This document shows, piece by piece, positions 50,162-62,200 of a stretch of DNA of 64,000 bases. A program made the translations under genes and the position numbers. Numbering within the stretch: the stretch's first letter is position 1; every line of letters starts with the position of its first letter. Location: contig CM040448.1 in NCBI GenBank assembly GCA_022749755.1, forward strand, positions 926,481-990,480. The letters are read 5' to 3'. The notes beneath the pieces were generated by a model. It saw only the letters and a program-made list of their open reading frames with translations, was not told the origin of the DNA and made no database searches. The DNA comes from Azadirachta indica. Taxonomy: Eukaryota > Streptophyta > Magnoliopsida > Sapindales > Meliaceae.

Positions 50162-51137
50162 TATAAGACTAAGACAGAAGCTGAAAAAAACACATTAACA
50201 AAGTTGAAGAGATAACATTCTATGATGATGCTGGAAGCAGAAGCAGATGAGGTTTATATAGAGCTGATGTGAAAGAGACTGTTACTTAACAGCTTATCCT
50301 GTTTCTATAAATGTAACAATTCCAGCTTCAACAGATAACATAAGAAAATAAAGATGCAGTATAAAATTTACTAAACACAGAATGTTTGTCTTTCAAATTT
50401 TTGAAGCCAAAGACATTCTAACTGGGTTGATTCATATGTTTTCAATTGAAAACGTTGGCCTGCAACACTGCACATGACTTTGTAATGGGTGACATATGGC
50501 TTGTTTTATGGCTAACATTTATTTGGTAATTTTGTATAGTATGGTTGGGCTCATTTGAAATCGCATAATTACTTAATAGTTTAAAAAAAAAATTGAAATG
50601 TAAATTACTTGTTAATAAACTCAACTTGTATTGCGATTAATTCAAATTAGAATAACATTATATTTTTATGAATTGCATTCTATATTTTCATCCAAAAGAA
50701 TGTGGTCACTTGTTTGATGATATCGATATCTAGACAATGAAAGGACGCCCAGAATGTAGTATTACTCTTTACATTAAATACTCTTTGTTATGACATACCA
50801 TTATATATTTATGGAAAATTGAATTAAACACTCTTTAATTCTTATGTAAGCGGGATTCAAATGACTTCATCCTAAATCTACTATGTTTTCGAGAGCTTCT
50901 TTCGTTGGAAAATGCAATATTCTGTTAAAATTTAGAATTTTCTAACATGTAAACAATACTTAGTCCGACCACGAATCACAAAGGATTTGCAACGTAATTC
51001 AAGACAGAGGAACTTGGCACATGGTAGTAAAAAGAATTTGAAAGAATTTTCAACATAGCATTTTTATATCTGCATTATTTTGTAAACTGCAGACATGAGC
51101 ACAAGCAAACGGATTTTCACGCGGCTAAAAGGGGTTC

Positions 51138-51293
51138 GCTTGTCTGAAGGAGAGGCATGGGAGAGAAACGGGCTGTTGCTCAGCCAATTCAACCGTCTAC
51201 TGCCTTCCTTTCTCTTTATCTGTAACTATAAGTTCTTGTTCAACACGATTTCAATATTCTTATTCTTTACACTTTGCACTGTCTAGTTGGTTT
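51138..51293 (-). pseudogene. Decayed fragment of exon 1 of the HMA-like chloroplast gene at 57.5 kb
   Basis: On the plus strand, gcttgtctgaaggagag, gaaac-ggctgttgctc, tctgtaac, tcaatattct-attc and cactttgca-tgtc occur in the same order and orientation as in the antisense of exon 1 at 57513-57690. Small deletions break the frame and no start or flanking exons accompany it. It is a partial, non-functional duplicate about 6.4 kb from its presumed source. Confidence 0.62.
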
Positions 51294-51371
51294 AGAGACA
51301 GAATTCTTTTGTTCATGGTAAGTTCACGACGCTTCCGTGAAACTTTGAAAGTTCGGTGAAATTACAAAGCC

Positions 51372-51387
51372 TCCGTGAATTCACGGA
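51372..51387. repeat. Perfect 16-base palindrome TCCGTGAATTCACGGA
   Basis: A self-complementary 16-mer. The CCGTGAA core also occurs at about 51332-51339 (ttccgtgaaa) and 51408-51415 (cccgtgaaa), giving three copies in 85 bases. It is a candidate dimer-factor binding site or remnant of a palindromic repeat. Confidence 0.8.
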
Positions 51388-51771
51388 AAAGCTAATTCCC
51401 GACTGCCCGTGAAATCACGATATTTGACTCGTAATACCATGCTTTCCACATTCTCATGCAGCTTCCAGGGTGCCAGTACAATAAGTGAAGATTATGCATA
51501 TGATTGAAATATTATTTCACTCAACATTAGCAAAGAAAATATACTTTTATACATATATATATATATATATATTAATGCCTACAATTGACATGGGAAATTT
51601 CAGTAGACACAACAGAGCAAGCTAGATATGGCTTCAACACACTACGCCCAAAGCATGGCTTCTTGTAGTAACTGAGAAAGTCACTTGAGAAAACCAGTTT
51701 GCTTTCAAACTTATTGCAGATCAACATTAATTAGCTAACATAAAGTTTGGCCAGACAGAATTGTTCTAACT

Positions 51772-53072
51772 TCATGGGCACTTGATTCTGTTTCCATGGG
51801 TGGTCATATCAGTGTAGCACTTGCCACACATCTCTCTATTGCCATAAGTTCCCGGTGGTACACATTTGCACCTGTCACAGCATGTAATGCAAGCTCTAGC
51901 GCAGTAGTTTGGCCTTGAATGTGCTTTGCATCTTGCTGCACAGAGTGGAGTGCAATCTGCAAATAAAAGGAGCAAGAGTATTGTCAAAAATGTGAACAAC
52001 CAAAATATAAAAATTGAGCTTATGCTATAGCAGGGAAAGTATATATGAGTTACCCTTTCTTGTCCTGACTCTTGGCATTGGCGGCCCGGCCGGTGAAGGA
52101 ACTTGGGGCGGTGCAGGAGCTGTTTTTGGTGGGCTCACTGGTGGTGTAGTTGTGGGGGGCTTCGCTGGTGGAGGTGGGGCTGTTTTGGGTGGGTACACGG
52201 GCGGCGGTGGGGTTGCTTTGGGTGGGTACACTGGTGGTGGTGGGGTTGTTTTGGGCGGGTTCACTGGTGGTGGTGGGGTTGTTTTGGGTGGATTCACTGG
52301 CGGTTTCACTGGTGGGGGTGGAGTTGTTTTGGGAGGCTTCACTGGTGGTGGTGGTGGTGGTGTACTCGTGGGTGGCTTCACTGGAGCCTTAGGAGGAGCT
52401 GGTACTGGGGCTTTGGGGTAAGTATCCTGCAAAAGAATGAAATTGTCAAATTACACATCACTAGCAAAGGCGATTAGGTGAGCTTGAGTAGGTTCTCCCA
52501 ACTAAATTGAGAGCTCCAAAATAAAAAAAACAATATTTACTTGGTTGTTGAGCCCAAAATGCGAATCATCTAATAAACTTTCCAGCAATGACAAACTCAA
52601 ATAGATCACTAATCTAGCTACTACTACAAGTAAAACCACAAGGGAGTAAGCCATTTTCTTGTAATGACGTTCTATAAACTGAAGATTATAGTACATGTAT
52701 GTTTTTCCATGAATCTAAATGTAAAAACAGTTAAAAGCATCCATTTTTACACTATAAACTGTATGTGACAAAAGTTGGGTTTTTAGAGCATAAGCTGAAC
52801 TTCTATTTTATTTCAGCTACCATATTTGACATCAGTAACCAAACAAGAGAACCGAGACACAAACATTGTACATGAAATACCTTTTCCATCTGATATTCCT
52901 CCTCATTGTTAGATGAAACCTACAAAAGCAACAAACAGACTAACATATTAAGAGATCAAACAGAACAGAAGATATTATGCATGAAACTGTTAAGAGAAGA
53001 GACAGAGAGCCATACTTTTGTAGCTACCAGGAGCAAAGTGGCCAACAGAAGCAAAGCAGCTCTGAGAGTCAT
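51772..53072 (-). CDS. GASA14: GASA14-like gibberellin-regulated protein, Pro-rich with C-terminal GASA domain
   Basis: Four exons on the minus strand: 53016-53072, 52881-52919, 52054-52426 and 51772-51956, giving 217 residues. Exon 1 encodes the signal peptide (MTLRAALLLLATLLLVATK), exon 2 VSSNNEEEYQMEK, exon 3 a Pro/Val/Lys/Thr-rich domain of TPPPPVNPPKTTPPPPVYPP-type repeats (residues ~35-150), and exon 4 the GASA/snakin domain (~158-217), starting DCTPLCAARC and ending GNRIKCP, with all 12 conserved cysteines. Only GASA14-type members combine the long Pro-rich domain with the GASA module. Arabidopsis GASA14 acts in the wall, promotes leaf growth and lowers reactive oxygen under stress, downstream of gibberellin/DELLA. 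The proline repeats may be hydroxylated and anchor it to the wall. Intron 2 contains an extra in-phase signal-peptide-like exon (52541-52654). Confidence 0.93.
52541..52654 (-). other. Possible alternative first exon in GASA14 intron 2
   Basis: ATG at 52654 opens 38 codons (MAYSLVVLLVVVARLVIYLS, then LSLLESLLDDSHFGLNNQ) and runs into a good donor, CAA-gtaaat, in phase 0, the phase needed to join GASA14 exon 3. The product would be a signal peptide or signal anchor on the Pro-rich/GASA part. It may instead be a relic first exon of a lost tandem GASA gene. Confidence 0.4.
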
Positions 53073-55553
53073 TGGAAGACAACAAAACCTAGAAAGGAAC
53101 CAAGAACAAGTTGAAGCAAGAGCTACCTAGCTTGTCACTGGTTGGTGCTTTAAGCAGAAGCAGCCTTGTCTTTATAAATAGAGTTGAGGAGGTAAAAAAG
53201 TGATTTTTTAAAATTCCCAGCTGGGTGTCGGGTTCAATAAATGTGCTATGCCAGCTGCTTCACCAGATCACTGAGAACATCACTTATGGCCAGCATGTCA
53301 AAATCTGAGACTCTTGTCTCCTAAATTAGCATATCTATCATCACATGATAATATTATTTTATTAACCGGCTCTCAAGGCCTTGTCTTTCAATACTTGGGA
53401 CATACGGTATCCATTTTAGTAGATTCACTTCCTCTTAGATAGTAGGCATCTAAGGATACACTATTCTGGAGGCGTCCAGAAGTACGTTATGTCGGTCGAG
53501 GTCACATAACTAAAGGTTATTTGTGTTTTACGTTCTATATTGAATTCGTATTTATACTTCCAGGCTGTTCTTCCTCCCTTCGTACACCATTTCTATTGAC
53601 CAACAAGAAAACTCCACACGACACCAAATGGGAGGTTGTGGCCAATTACCAAAAGATTATGATCGAACATGTAAAATTCTTTGGTCACTCCATTAAGCAA
53701 TCAGCAGTAAATTCCCTAGTATAGTTTAATATATTAACAGAGCTCATTCAATCATAAAATACTTAATAGTTTGAAAACTGACCCACACCAACTCTTCGGA
53801 AAACTCACCTGCTCCATTGATTATAAATTCATAGCACAGTTCTGGGATCCTCCTAATAACAACTTTTAAACCAGTATAAATCTATATTAAATTGGTGTAA
53901 GCCTGGAAAAGGCAGCAAAAACTAGCATTACAAGTGGGTATTTCTTTTTTCTTTTTTTTTTTTTTGCTTTTGAGTTCCAGTGAGATTTCTTCTTGTTTAT
54001 AGCATGTGATGTCACATGCTATAAACAGTAGTCAACGAGATCAGTGTGCCAGATTCATTGAGTTGGAATATGGCCTGGAAAATTCCAGCGCTCTAAACTG
54101 CACATGAACAGCTGCATTTAATTTTATAATAGAGGTTCTTGAGCACTGTCAAAATTTATCTTTTTTCTTAAGAAAAGATAAAAACCAAAATAAAGGAAAA
54201 CTCAATGATATTGATCCTTTCTCCTTTAATCTTGGGAAACAGACAATTGCATTGCAACAAGAAATGGGACTCTTGTGTTTTCAGACTTCAGTTGGATGGA
54301 TAAGCAATTTCATTGCTTTCTTCAGACAAACTTTCTGTACTATTTTAACTTTTACCTCAAGGGTGTTAGTCTTTTTAGACTACAGGGAATTTGCACTAAA
54401 ATGTGTTTGGTTTAGAAATTTGAAAAAAAAAAAAATCTATTGAATATTGGTTGGAAATGGGGCCTAAGACTTATGCATTGCATGTGAATCCATCTATTAT
54501 GACAGGTCAAGCAAAATTATTGCCAAATTTAAATGATTTGATGCTTTTATTTTTCATATTTATGCATGTGTTTATTTTTGCACTGTACATACTTAGAAAA
54601 ATTAGACCCAATCCTTTAGTATCTTGTTTTGAAGTTTTTTGGGCAACAAAACATTTTATAAATGGAAAACATCTGCATGCACTTTATACTTTAAACCTTA
54701 AATTGTTTTTACTGTGTATATTGTTTCAAGGTAAAAGTTACAGAGATTCTCTGCAATAAGAGAAGATATCTGACCTGTGCACAGTGAGAATGGGTCTAGC
54801 TTGGCCCACTTCTTAAATCTACGAATGATTCCGAACGAGTACCAGTACTGGAAATTTAATGGTTTATAATTATGCCTGTGAATCAAAACTACATTCCCAA
54901 GTTTTGATGGCCAAGTTTGGCAGAATTTTCCAGATTCAAGTGGTTGGATTCTGAGATAACCACGTAATTCGATTGATGAACTCACCAGCTAGCTCAAAAT
55001 TTTCACATTTGAGTCATAGTATTCAAGGATCGCTCTTCAATTTTTTGGTAAGATTTGAAATTGCTCAAATTGATCATGAATATCCGGATAATACCTACAC
55101 TGCTCCTATTCGGATTGTGTTGGAACTTGAAGCAGACATTGGACAAAAATGTCAGTCTCCCCAAGGAGAAAAAAAAAATAGGTTTTAGGCTCTGCTGTTA
55201 GATCAAGCTTATAATTAATGGAACCTGTAAAGCAACTTGAACAAATTTAACTATCAACAGAAGACAGAATGGACAGAGAGTGAGCTGTGCAGAACAAGGT
55301 GTGAAACTAAAATCACTGCATAATAATCACCTGATGCTACGCAAACAATCTCAAGCATAATGTCAATAACGAAGGGTTTTGAATAATGAAATACTACAAT
55401 TACATCGATGCAACTAGCTGGGACCAAAAATACAGCAGTGAAATATGGTTTCTCACAAACAAATGCCAAACCAAAACCAAGAAAGATAAACATTTTCTCA
55501 TCTTCTTTTCATTTTTTTTTTTCTGCTGAAATATTAAAAATAAACATCAATGT
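53073..55553. other. Intergenic region between GASA14 and the HMA-like gene
   Basis: The GASA14 promoter has a TATA-like tttataaatag at about 53171-53181. The rest is AT-rich, with a perfect palindrome at 53994-54027 (separate entry) and a few 60-100-codon open frames near 54.3-55.2 kb without recognisable protein sequence. Confidence 0.5.
53994..54027. repeat. Perfect inverted repeat, 16-base arms and 2-base centre
   Basis: Arms TGTTTATAGCATGTGA and TCACATGCTATAAACA flank TG with no mismatch, 34 bases in all. The tight loop favours a cruciform or a dimeric protein site, or a leftover of a small palindromic element, and not an RNA precursor. Confidence 0.9.
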
Positions 55554-57805
55554 CTAAACAAGAACTTCCTCTTCATCCTCAAAACTCAAGTTCAATGTCT
55601 GTAACTTGAAGCCTGAACCCTGTATGATCTCAACCAAATTGGCAGCCACTCCAGTAGATTGCACTGTCGTCTGTTTCTTTAACTGAACAAAGAGAATAGG
55701 CTGGTCACTATCCACATTGTAAGCAGAAGATTCATTGATAACCATATATACAACAAATACAACAAGGATTCAATTTTCTTTTCCTTGTAAAATAGAAAAT
55801 ATCTATGGACACCTGTCTAGGTGACCAGAATAAATATATTCTATGTAAGCAAAGTCATGAACAGCTACTAAGGATGAAAAGTACTCAATCTGATTATTTG
55901 TTTCGCTATATTTTGTGATTTGAGTATTCACATGAATTTAAAAAAATGCCGTGCTCATGGGAAGTGAACCACAATCTCAGATATGTAAATATCATATTCT
56001 GTAACAAGAGATTCATACACACCTCCACAGTGGCAATACCCTCAACGACTTGAACCTTCAGATCGGAGATTCCTTCAGTTCCCTGAAAAAGAAGCTGTGA
56101 CAGTAATCTCTCTGAGCTCACAAAAAATTAGATGACACTGTGTACATGATACACTAATGGACCTCCTACAATAGCAAGATTGAGCAGTAATTCCAATCCA
56201 AACAAGTGACAAGACACCACAGTTTCCCTCCAGTTATTCATCAAAGTAAGAATAGTCGGTCAAATTAATGGGATAATTATCCCTCCCACTTGTTCAAAAG
56301 ATTCAAACATAGAAGAGGATCTTCACTACTTTTCCCCATGATGGTCTGTAACCAGCTATCAGTGTACACCCATTTCCAAACAAAGCAGCATTAATAAACA
56401 AAATATAATGTCAGCCACATGGATCAAATTCCAGCAGCAATCTTTTATTCTATTAAAAGCTTAAGAAAATTTCAATAGTAATCCACATTCAACCATATCA
56501 TGCAAATAGAAATGCCAAACTCAACTTGTCTGCTTAATATTCAAATGGAATAAAGTTTGAGTTTAATCTAATAGCAATCTCAGTTATCAACTAGTCTTGG
56601 GTTATGCATTAGATTATCATTTTACAACTGGCTCAAATTTAATTTCCAGTGATTACTACAAACTCAATTGAGCCCTTTTGCTTCCCACAAAGTCTTTAGT
56701 ATTGTAACTTCACATAGAAACTCATTGATTGTCTAGATAAACTTTAAGATTAATAGAAACGCGGCACAACATTCATGTATAAATTATTTTCTTCCTATTG
56801 CTATGACATAATATTAACATCTTCATCAAGTAACATTATCTTTATATGAAGAACAAGAAATCAAAAGAAAACACTCACCATATTGCAGTATTTGCTGATA
56901 AAATATATCTCAAGGACAAAATTATCTTACCTGTAAGGCCTCAGTCACTGCAGGAATGGCTGTTTCATTCATTGTTCCATCAGCCTTGACACACAACAAT
57001 CAAGCATTAGCAATCTATCAAGCAAAAGGTTTAAAACAAGGCCAACATTTCCAAAACCAAATGAACCAACATAATGATTTCTCGGGTACCTGGCAAAATA
57101 AAATGTAATTAAGTACGACTGATATTAGACAAATCAATCAATAAGCTTTAACGCGCACACCAAAAAAGAACCACACAGGGAAACAAAGGGGCAGACTAAA
57201 AGAAAACTCAAGAAACATGAAAACAATTAAACCAAAATCATAAATATTGTAGACATTTCCGGGAATATAACACAATAAAAGATTTCTCTTTTCTTATTAG
57301 AAGAAGAATTCTCTACTTAAAATACACTGAAAAAACTAATCTTTGCATAATTTCAGCATTAGCATTCAGCATTCATCAATCAAATTTCAAAAAACAACCC
57401 AAATGTAAGTAAGCTGCAACAAAAAGAATTTCTTTTTTCCTCTGAAATTCACAAAATACAATCTTTAACAACCGATAAAAGGTCTCAAATTAGTACCTGG
57501 AAGTACATGGTGAGCTTGTCTGAAGGAGAGACAGGAACAGAAACAGGCTGTTGCTCTTCCGCTGCAACTGTTTCTTCTCCTGCTTCATTTTCTTGTTCTG
57601 TAACCGCAGTTTCCTCTTCAGCAGACCTCAATATTCTCATTCCACTACAGCCCCACTTCTTTTTTCCACTTTGCAATGTCAATTTGGTCTGAAAATGGAA
57701 GTTCCTCATAGGAATTGTCAAAGAATGCGAAGGAACTATCTTGCAAGCGTGAAGTTTGGTTCTGTAAGTTGCGTGAAGCGTTGAAGATAAAGAAACTGCA
57801 GCCAT
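55554..57805 (-). CDS. Chloroplast protein with HMA-like (ferredoxin-fold) domain lacking CxxC
   Basis: Four exons on the minus strand: 57497-57805, 56931-56984, 56023-56082 and 55554-55682, giving 183 residues. The N-terminus is rich in Ser, Thr, Lys and Arg with few acids (MAAVSLSSTLHATYRTKLHA), a transit peptide, followed by an acidic linker (ILRSAEEETAVTEQENEAGE). From about residue 95 the pattern beta (DKLTMYFQ), helix (NETAIPAVTEALQ), beta-beta (ISDLKVQVVEG, IATVELKKQ), helix (GVAANLVEIIQGSG), beta (KLQTLNLSFE) matches the heavy-metal-associated domain. The loop that holds MxCxxC in metallochaperones reads ADGTMN, with no cysteine, so metal transfer in the usual way is unlikely. The fold assignment is by eye. 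The C-terminus is acidic (EDEEEVLV). Exons 2-4 are 54, 60 and 129 bases, all phase 0. Confidence 0.82.
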
Positions 57806-59291
57806 TTCTGCAGTGCTTTTGGATTGTTTTGGTTCTGGGTTCGGAGCAACTTATCAACTGAAGAATTGAGTTTCGATTTTTTACGATTTTCCTCCTATCC
57901 AATACTCAAAGAGATTGTCTAGTGTCTGATTATTCATATATATCTTAAGTTGTGATAATTTTGGGAGGGATAATAATGTTCGGGTCTATTAGTTTTAAAG
58001 TTTTCACAATAACGACACGTTTATCCCTCTGAAACAAATATCCCTGTTGAAATTATTAAATACTCATTTTGTATTAAGTTCCTTACGCTAATATTAACGT
58101 TGATGATCAAAATTATAGCCGGATTAGGGTTGTTTTTGAAAGACGCAAAAGCAACCCTAAACTAATTGGTAGAAAATAAAATTATTAAAACTTAAATAAT
58201 ATATATTTTTTTGAAATATATATATGCACCAATTACATAAAACTAATTTATTTTTCTTTTTAAAATATATATATATGTGCATAATTACATAAAATTGATT
58301 TTCATTTATCATTATTCATTTTAATTGTTCATATTATTATAATATTTTAACAATAAAATTTATCAAAAATATAAAATTTGTTATCAAAATTTATAATATT
58401 TTCAAAAACAAAATTTATTAAACACTTAAAATTTATTTATAATATTTTCGTAAAGATAATTTTGTTATTTCAATAGAGCTAGGGGTCTAATTTTTATAAA
58501 TAAATAAAATATGCCCTTATATGTACAAACATAAAAAACTTGGGAGACGAATGATATAAGACCGGTAATATAAATAAACGGCTCTTGGATTTTTGATCAA
58601 AGTCGGAGGAACTTAACTGATTTCTTTGTTCCTTGGTCAGTCTTACTACATTTTTGTAACTGCTAGAATAGAGGTTTCTCTTTTCTTCTAATTTTAAGAT
58701 GATTAATAAGAATTTTTCCGCAAGAAAGTCTTCAATTATATGTAAAAAAAAAAAATCATAAAATTAAAAAATTTCACCCATACGCGCGTGCCACATACGC
58801 GCACACGAGCATAGACACGTACACGCGCGCGCATACATACACGCGCACACGAGCGTAAACAAGTGCGCACACAGAGTCATATGCGCGCGCTGACTTTTGG
58901 CTGGGGTAATGACATTGATCCAAATAGAAGTAATGCCCACAATCTAAGGGAAATTATAATAGGGAGAGATACCATTGGAGATGATGTCAAGATTCATACA
59001 CGATATAGACACCATTTGCTGATCACAGTTACATAAAGACCAGAGTACAAAATGAATCGTCATATTTCTTCTGGTAATTCTCATAGTCATTCCAAGATAC
59101 TAATCTACAAAAGCACAAGCTCGGACCAACAAAAGCTAGCTCTTAAAATTGCATTTTTTAAAGATACGGCCACTTCAACTTTTGAACTTGATGCTTCTAG
59201 TATTTAGCATGTTCAATATGTATGCTTCATTCATTTCACCTGCTAAGGAACAAAAATGAAAATGGCATTAGTTATGGAAAATCCTGCATGT
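57806..59291. other. Intergenic region with a CG-rich alternating tract
   Basis: Promoter of the HMA-like gene, AT-rich repeats, and at 58780-58892 a purine-pyrimidine alternating, CpG-rich stretch (separate entry). The RNase H gene 3' end lies at the right edge. Confidence 0.5.
58780..58892. repeat. Alternating CG/CA-rich tract with Z-DNA potential
   Basis: About 110 bases made of acgcgc, cacacg, tacacgcgcgcgcatacata and tgcgcgcgct units, almost entirely purine-pyrimidine alternating, with a CpG density far above the surrounding DNA. Sharp composition edges suggest a repeat expansion or inserted fragment. Confidence 0.75.
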
Positions 59292-62200
59292 CTACCAATA
59301 ATATTTTGTCATCGAAAAGAACATTGTAGCCTGCCTCTTTGAGTTTGAATTATTCGTGATACAATCCTCTTCAACTTGACCTTCTGCATAAGCATCAGAT
59401 CAAACTTGTTAAGCTTGAGCAAAGATGAGGAATATTATAAACCCTGAGTGCCATAAATACAGATGTATTTAGAGTCAGAAAGCTCTCACCTCTGAGATAA
59501 ATACCCTTGTTGGCTTGTGCATCAGCATCAGAGTTGAAATTCTTGGAAGTGAGCAAAATAAATGAGTCATTTGCGAAAAAGAAAACCAGCATGTTATGAA
59601 ACTTTAATTACCGATAAGGCAATAACTTGAAAATAGTTAAACTACTACACCAAAAGCATGAAGCCAGAAAAATATCCTGGCTCTAAAAGTATAAAGGTAA
59701 TTATCAGAGTGTACCCTCAAAACATGATTGATCTCAAATGAGAGAAACTTATCCTTCAGCTCTTTTGCCTCCTTACACAAGCCAGCCAAATTCTGGTTAT
59801 TTATCTTCCATAATCCCTGAATCTATTTGAGGAGGAATTCGACAGAGAAAATTCAGCATATGTTCATGTAAAAAGTATGGAGAAATTTTGAACCCTCAAA
59901 GGCATTTGTATTAGTTTTCTTTCATACTTCACCAGGCCTTCTTTTTTATTTTCCAAAAAACTTGCATAAATCAAAATGCTTGTACTAGCAAAACCTTGCT
60001 TATTCTACCTCTAGAAACAGATTTAGAGGAAAAATACAAAATGCATAACAGACCTGCATACAGACAAGCTTAGAGTCTCCTTGGGCACGAACATGTTTAT
60101 ACCCTTTCTTAAGAGCATATTTCAACCCTAAGATTACAGCTCGATATTCGGCAACATTATTTGTGGCAATGCCCAAACCTTCACGAAGTCGGTAGACCTA
60201 TGAAAACTCAGGATCAAAGATAGCTACTTTAGCGCAGGATATATCAACCCAGAAACTCAACATATAATCTGAGAAACAATGTACCACACTGCCATCTTCA
60301 GCACGCAGAACAGCTCCTGCACCAGCTTGTCCAGGATTTCCTTTTGATGCGCCATCAAACTCAAGAATACAGGAGTGCTGGACATAAACATAGATTTTCT
60401 TCATGCAGCATTAAGTCACAAAAATAGAACTAGGACACATATTTTGGCTAGAACAAGAATTGGACATCAACACAGAACAAACATTGCTTTATGTTTGGTA
60501 ATATTTTCTTAATTGGATTTGCCAGGATTTGTCAACTCCTAGAAAAAATAACTAATCTAACAAAGAGATCCTTGAACAGGGCTAAATATAGATACAGAAT
60601 CATCATCACACAATGTATAGTTATAGATGTACAGAGTCAGCAGTGACTAACGCAATTAGCGGGAACTGATTGAGTGTTCACACAATTATCTACATCCATG
60701 TGCTTTTTGTGAGGATTTGATGAAAATGAAGTTGATCCAACTGCCTCCTGCAGGGAAAGAAAAGACATTGCATGTATACGATTCTTGCCGCAACAAAATC
60801 AATGTCAGAAACAGATGTCCCGGTCACAGTATCTAAAATCTTTAATCTTACACAGAATATTTTGAAACTCAAAGTATTTATTATCCATCATTAACCATGG
60901 TTCAAAAGTATAATGAATGCATAATGGGGCAAGGTATAATCTGATAAGATGATATTGACATAATTTCAGGAGTTCAGTTTCTTTCCATAATGACACAATC
61001 ACAGGAGAACATAGCTAAAAACTCCCAATAAAAAGTCAGGTCATGTTACAATAACCTAATTTACCTTCTCATGGTTTCCAAATTGACAGATGGAAATTCT
61101 GGCTGTTGCAAGTATTATAATAATAGATAAACTATTTTCTCAATCTGGCAATATCAATACACAGCAACAGCCACATGGTTTCTAAGAATTTCCTACTTTT
61201 CATTAAAACACCATATGCTCAGAGCTAAAATTCTCTACAATGTTTATGTATGGTTTAAGCGTTACAAGATCATTTGATTCCATTACCTCATGCAACCTCT
61301 TTGAAGGAGAGACATTAGCAGATACTATTCCTCCTGAAGTAGTTGGTTGCTGAGAAAAAAAAAATTAACCAAAATCTCAATTATTGAATATAGCAACTCA
61401 TGTACAGAGTCTTAGTGACATAATATGTTTATCTATAGACATAAAATGTGCTTCAATTCAACATCTGGCAGGAAAAAAAGATTTAGAGAAATACTTTTAA
61501 AATATCAGACTATATTACAGAGCGGAAATATCGTTCCAAAATTTTATAAAACAATCTACATAGCATTTATAAGTTGAGGTCAACAAAATAGATCACCAAA
61601 CCACTTAAAACCTATATAGAGGACTCAAACGTTCTAAAAACTCTTTTCAAATTATAAAATAAAACACATACAGTGTTTAATTATCAAACCTGAAATGGGC
61701 AAGGAACGGCTTTCCCAAAAAGATCATATGTAACGTCACTTGCACTGATAGAATAGATTGCATTCTTAAGCCCGTGTGAGGCAAGGTACTCCTCGGCCTC
61801 CTTAGATAAGCCATAACCCTTATACACCGTTACAGAAGGATCACAAACCTATAAAGTAAAAAGAAGCACCACTTCATAAATCCACAGCAAGTTAACAAAT
61901 AATACACAAAAACCACAATACTCCCATCTCTAAATGTCTAGCTAAGAGCTTAATTCACATGACAAATGGAACAAACAGGCACACTGCCAATAAGAAAGTA
62001 TACTAATGGTGCTTTTTTTAATGATGAAACATACACTTTGAAAGTAACAGAAAACAGCCCTCATGTATTCTAGAAACAAATATTAAAATTAAAAAAAAAT
62101 GATTGATTTGGTGTATATAAAGCATGAATCCCAAGCTGATTACATTGCTCTGCAACAAAAGAACCAGGTTTAAACTTAAGTGAGATCATTTCAAAATCAA

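Larger units (their letters stand above)
50162..51771. other. Intergenic region with a gene fragment and a palindrome
   Basis: Promoter of the Lys/Gly-repeat gene, then AT-rich DNA carrying a decayed gene fragment (51138-51293), a CCGTGAA-rich stretch with a perfect palindrome (51372-51387) and a (TA)n tract at 51554-51573. Confidence 0.5.

Noticed and set aside
52014..52421. Glycine-rich 135-codon plus-strand ORF
   Set aside because: Antisense of the GASA14 proline-rich exon; Pro-rich codons read as Gly-rich on the other strand.
54252..55188. Open frames of 63-102 codons between GASA14 and the HMA-like gene
   Set aside because: No conserved motifs, no splice structure and biased hydrophobic composition from AT-rich DNA.
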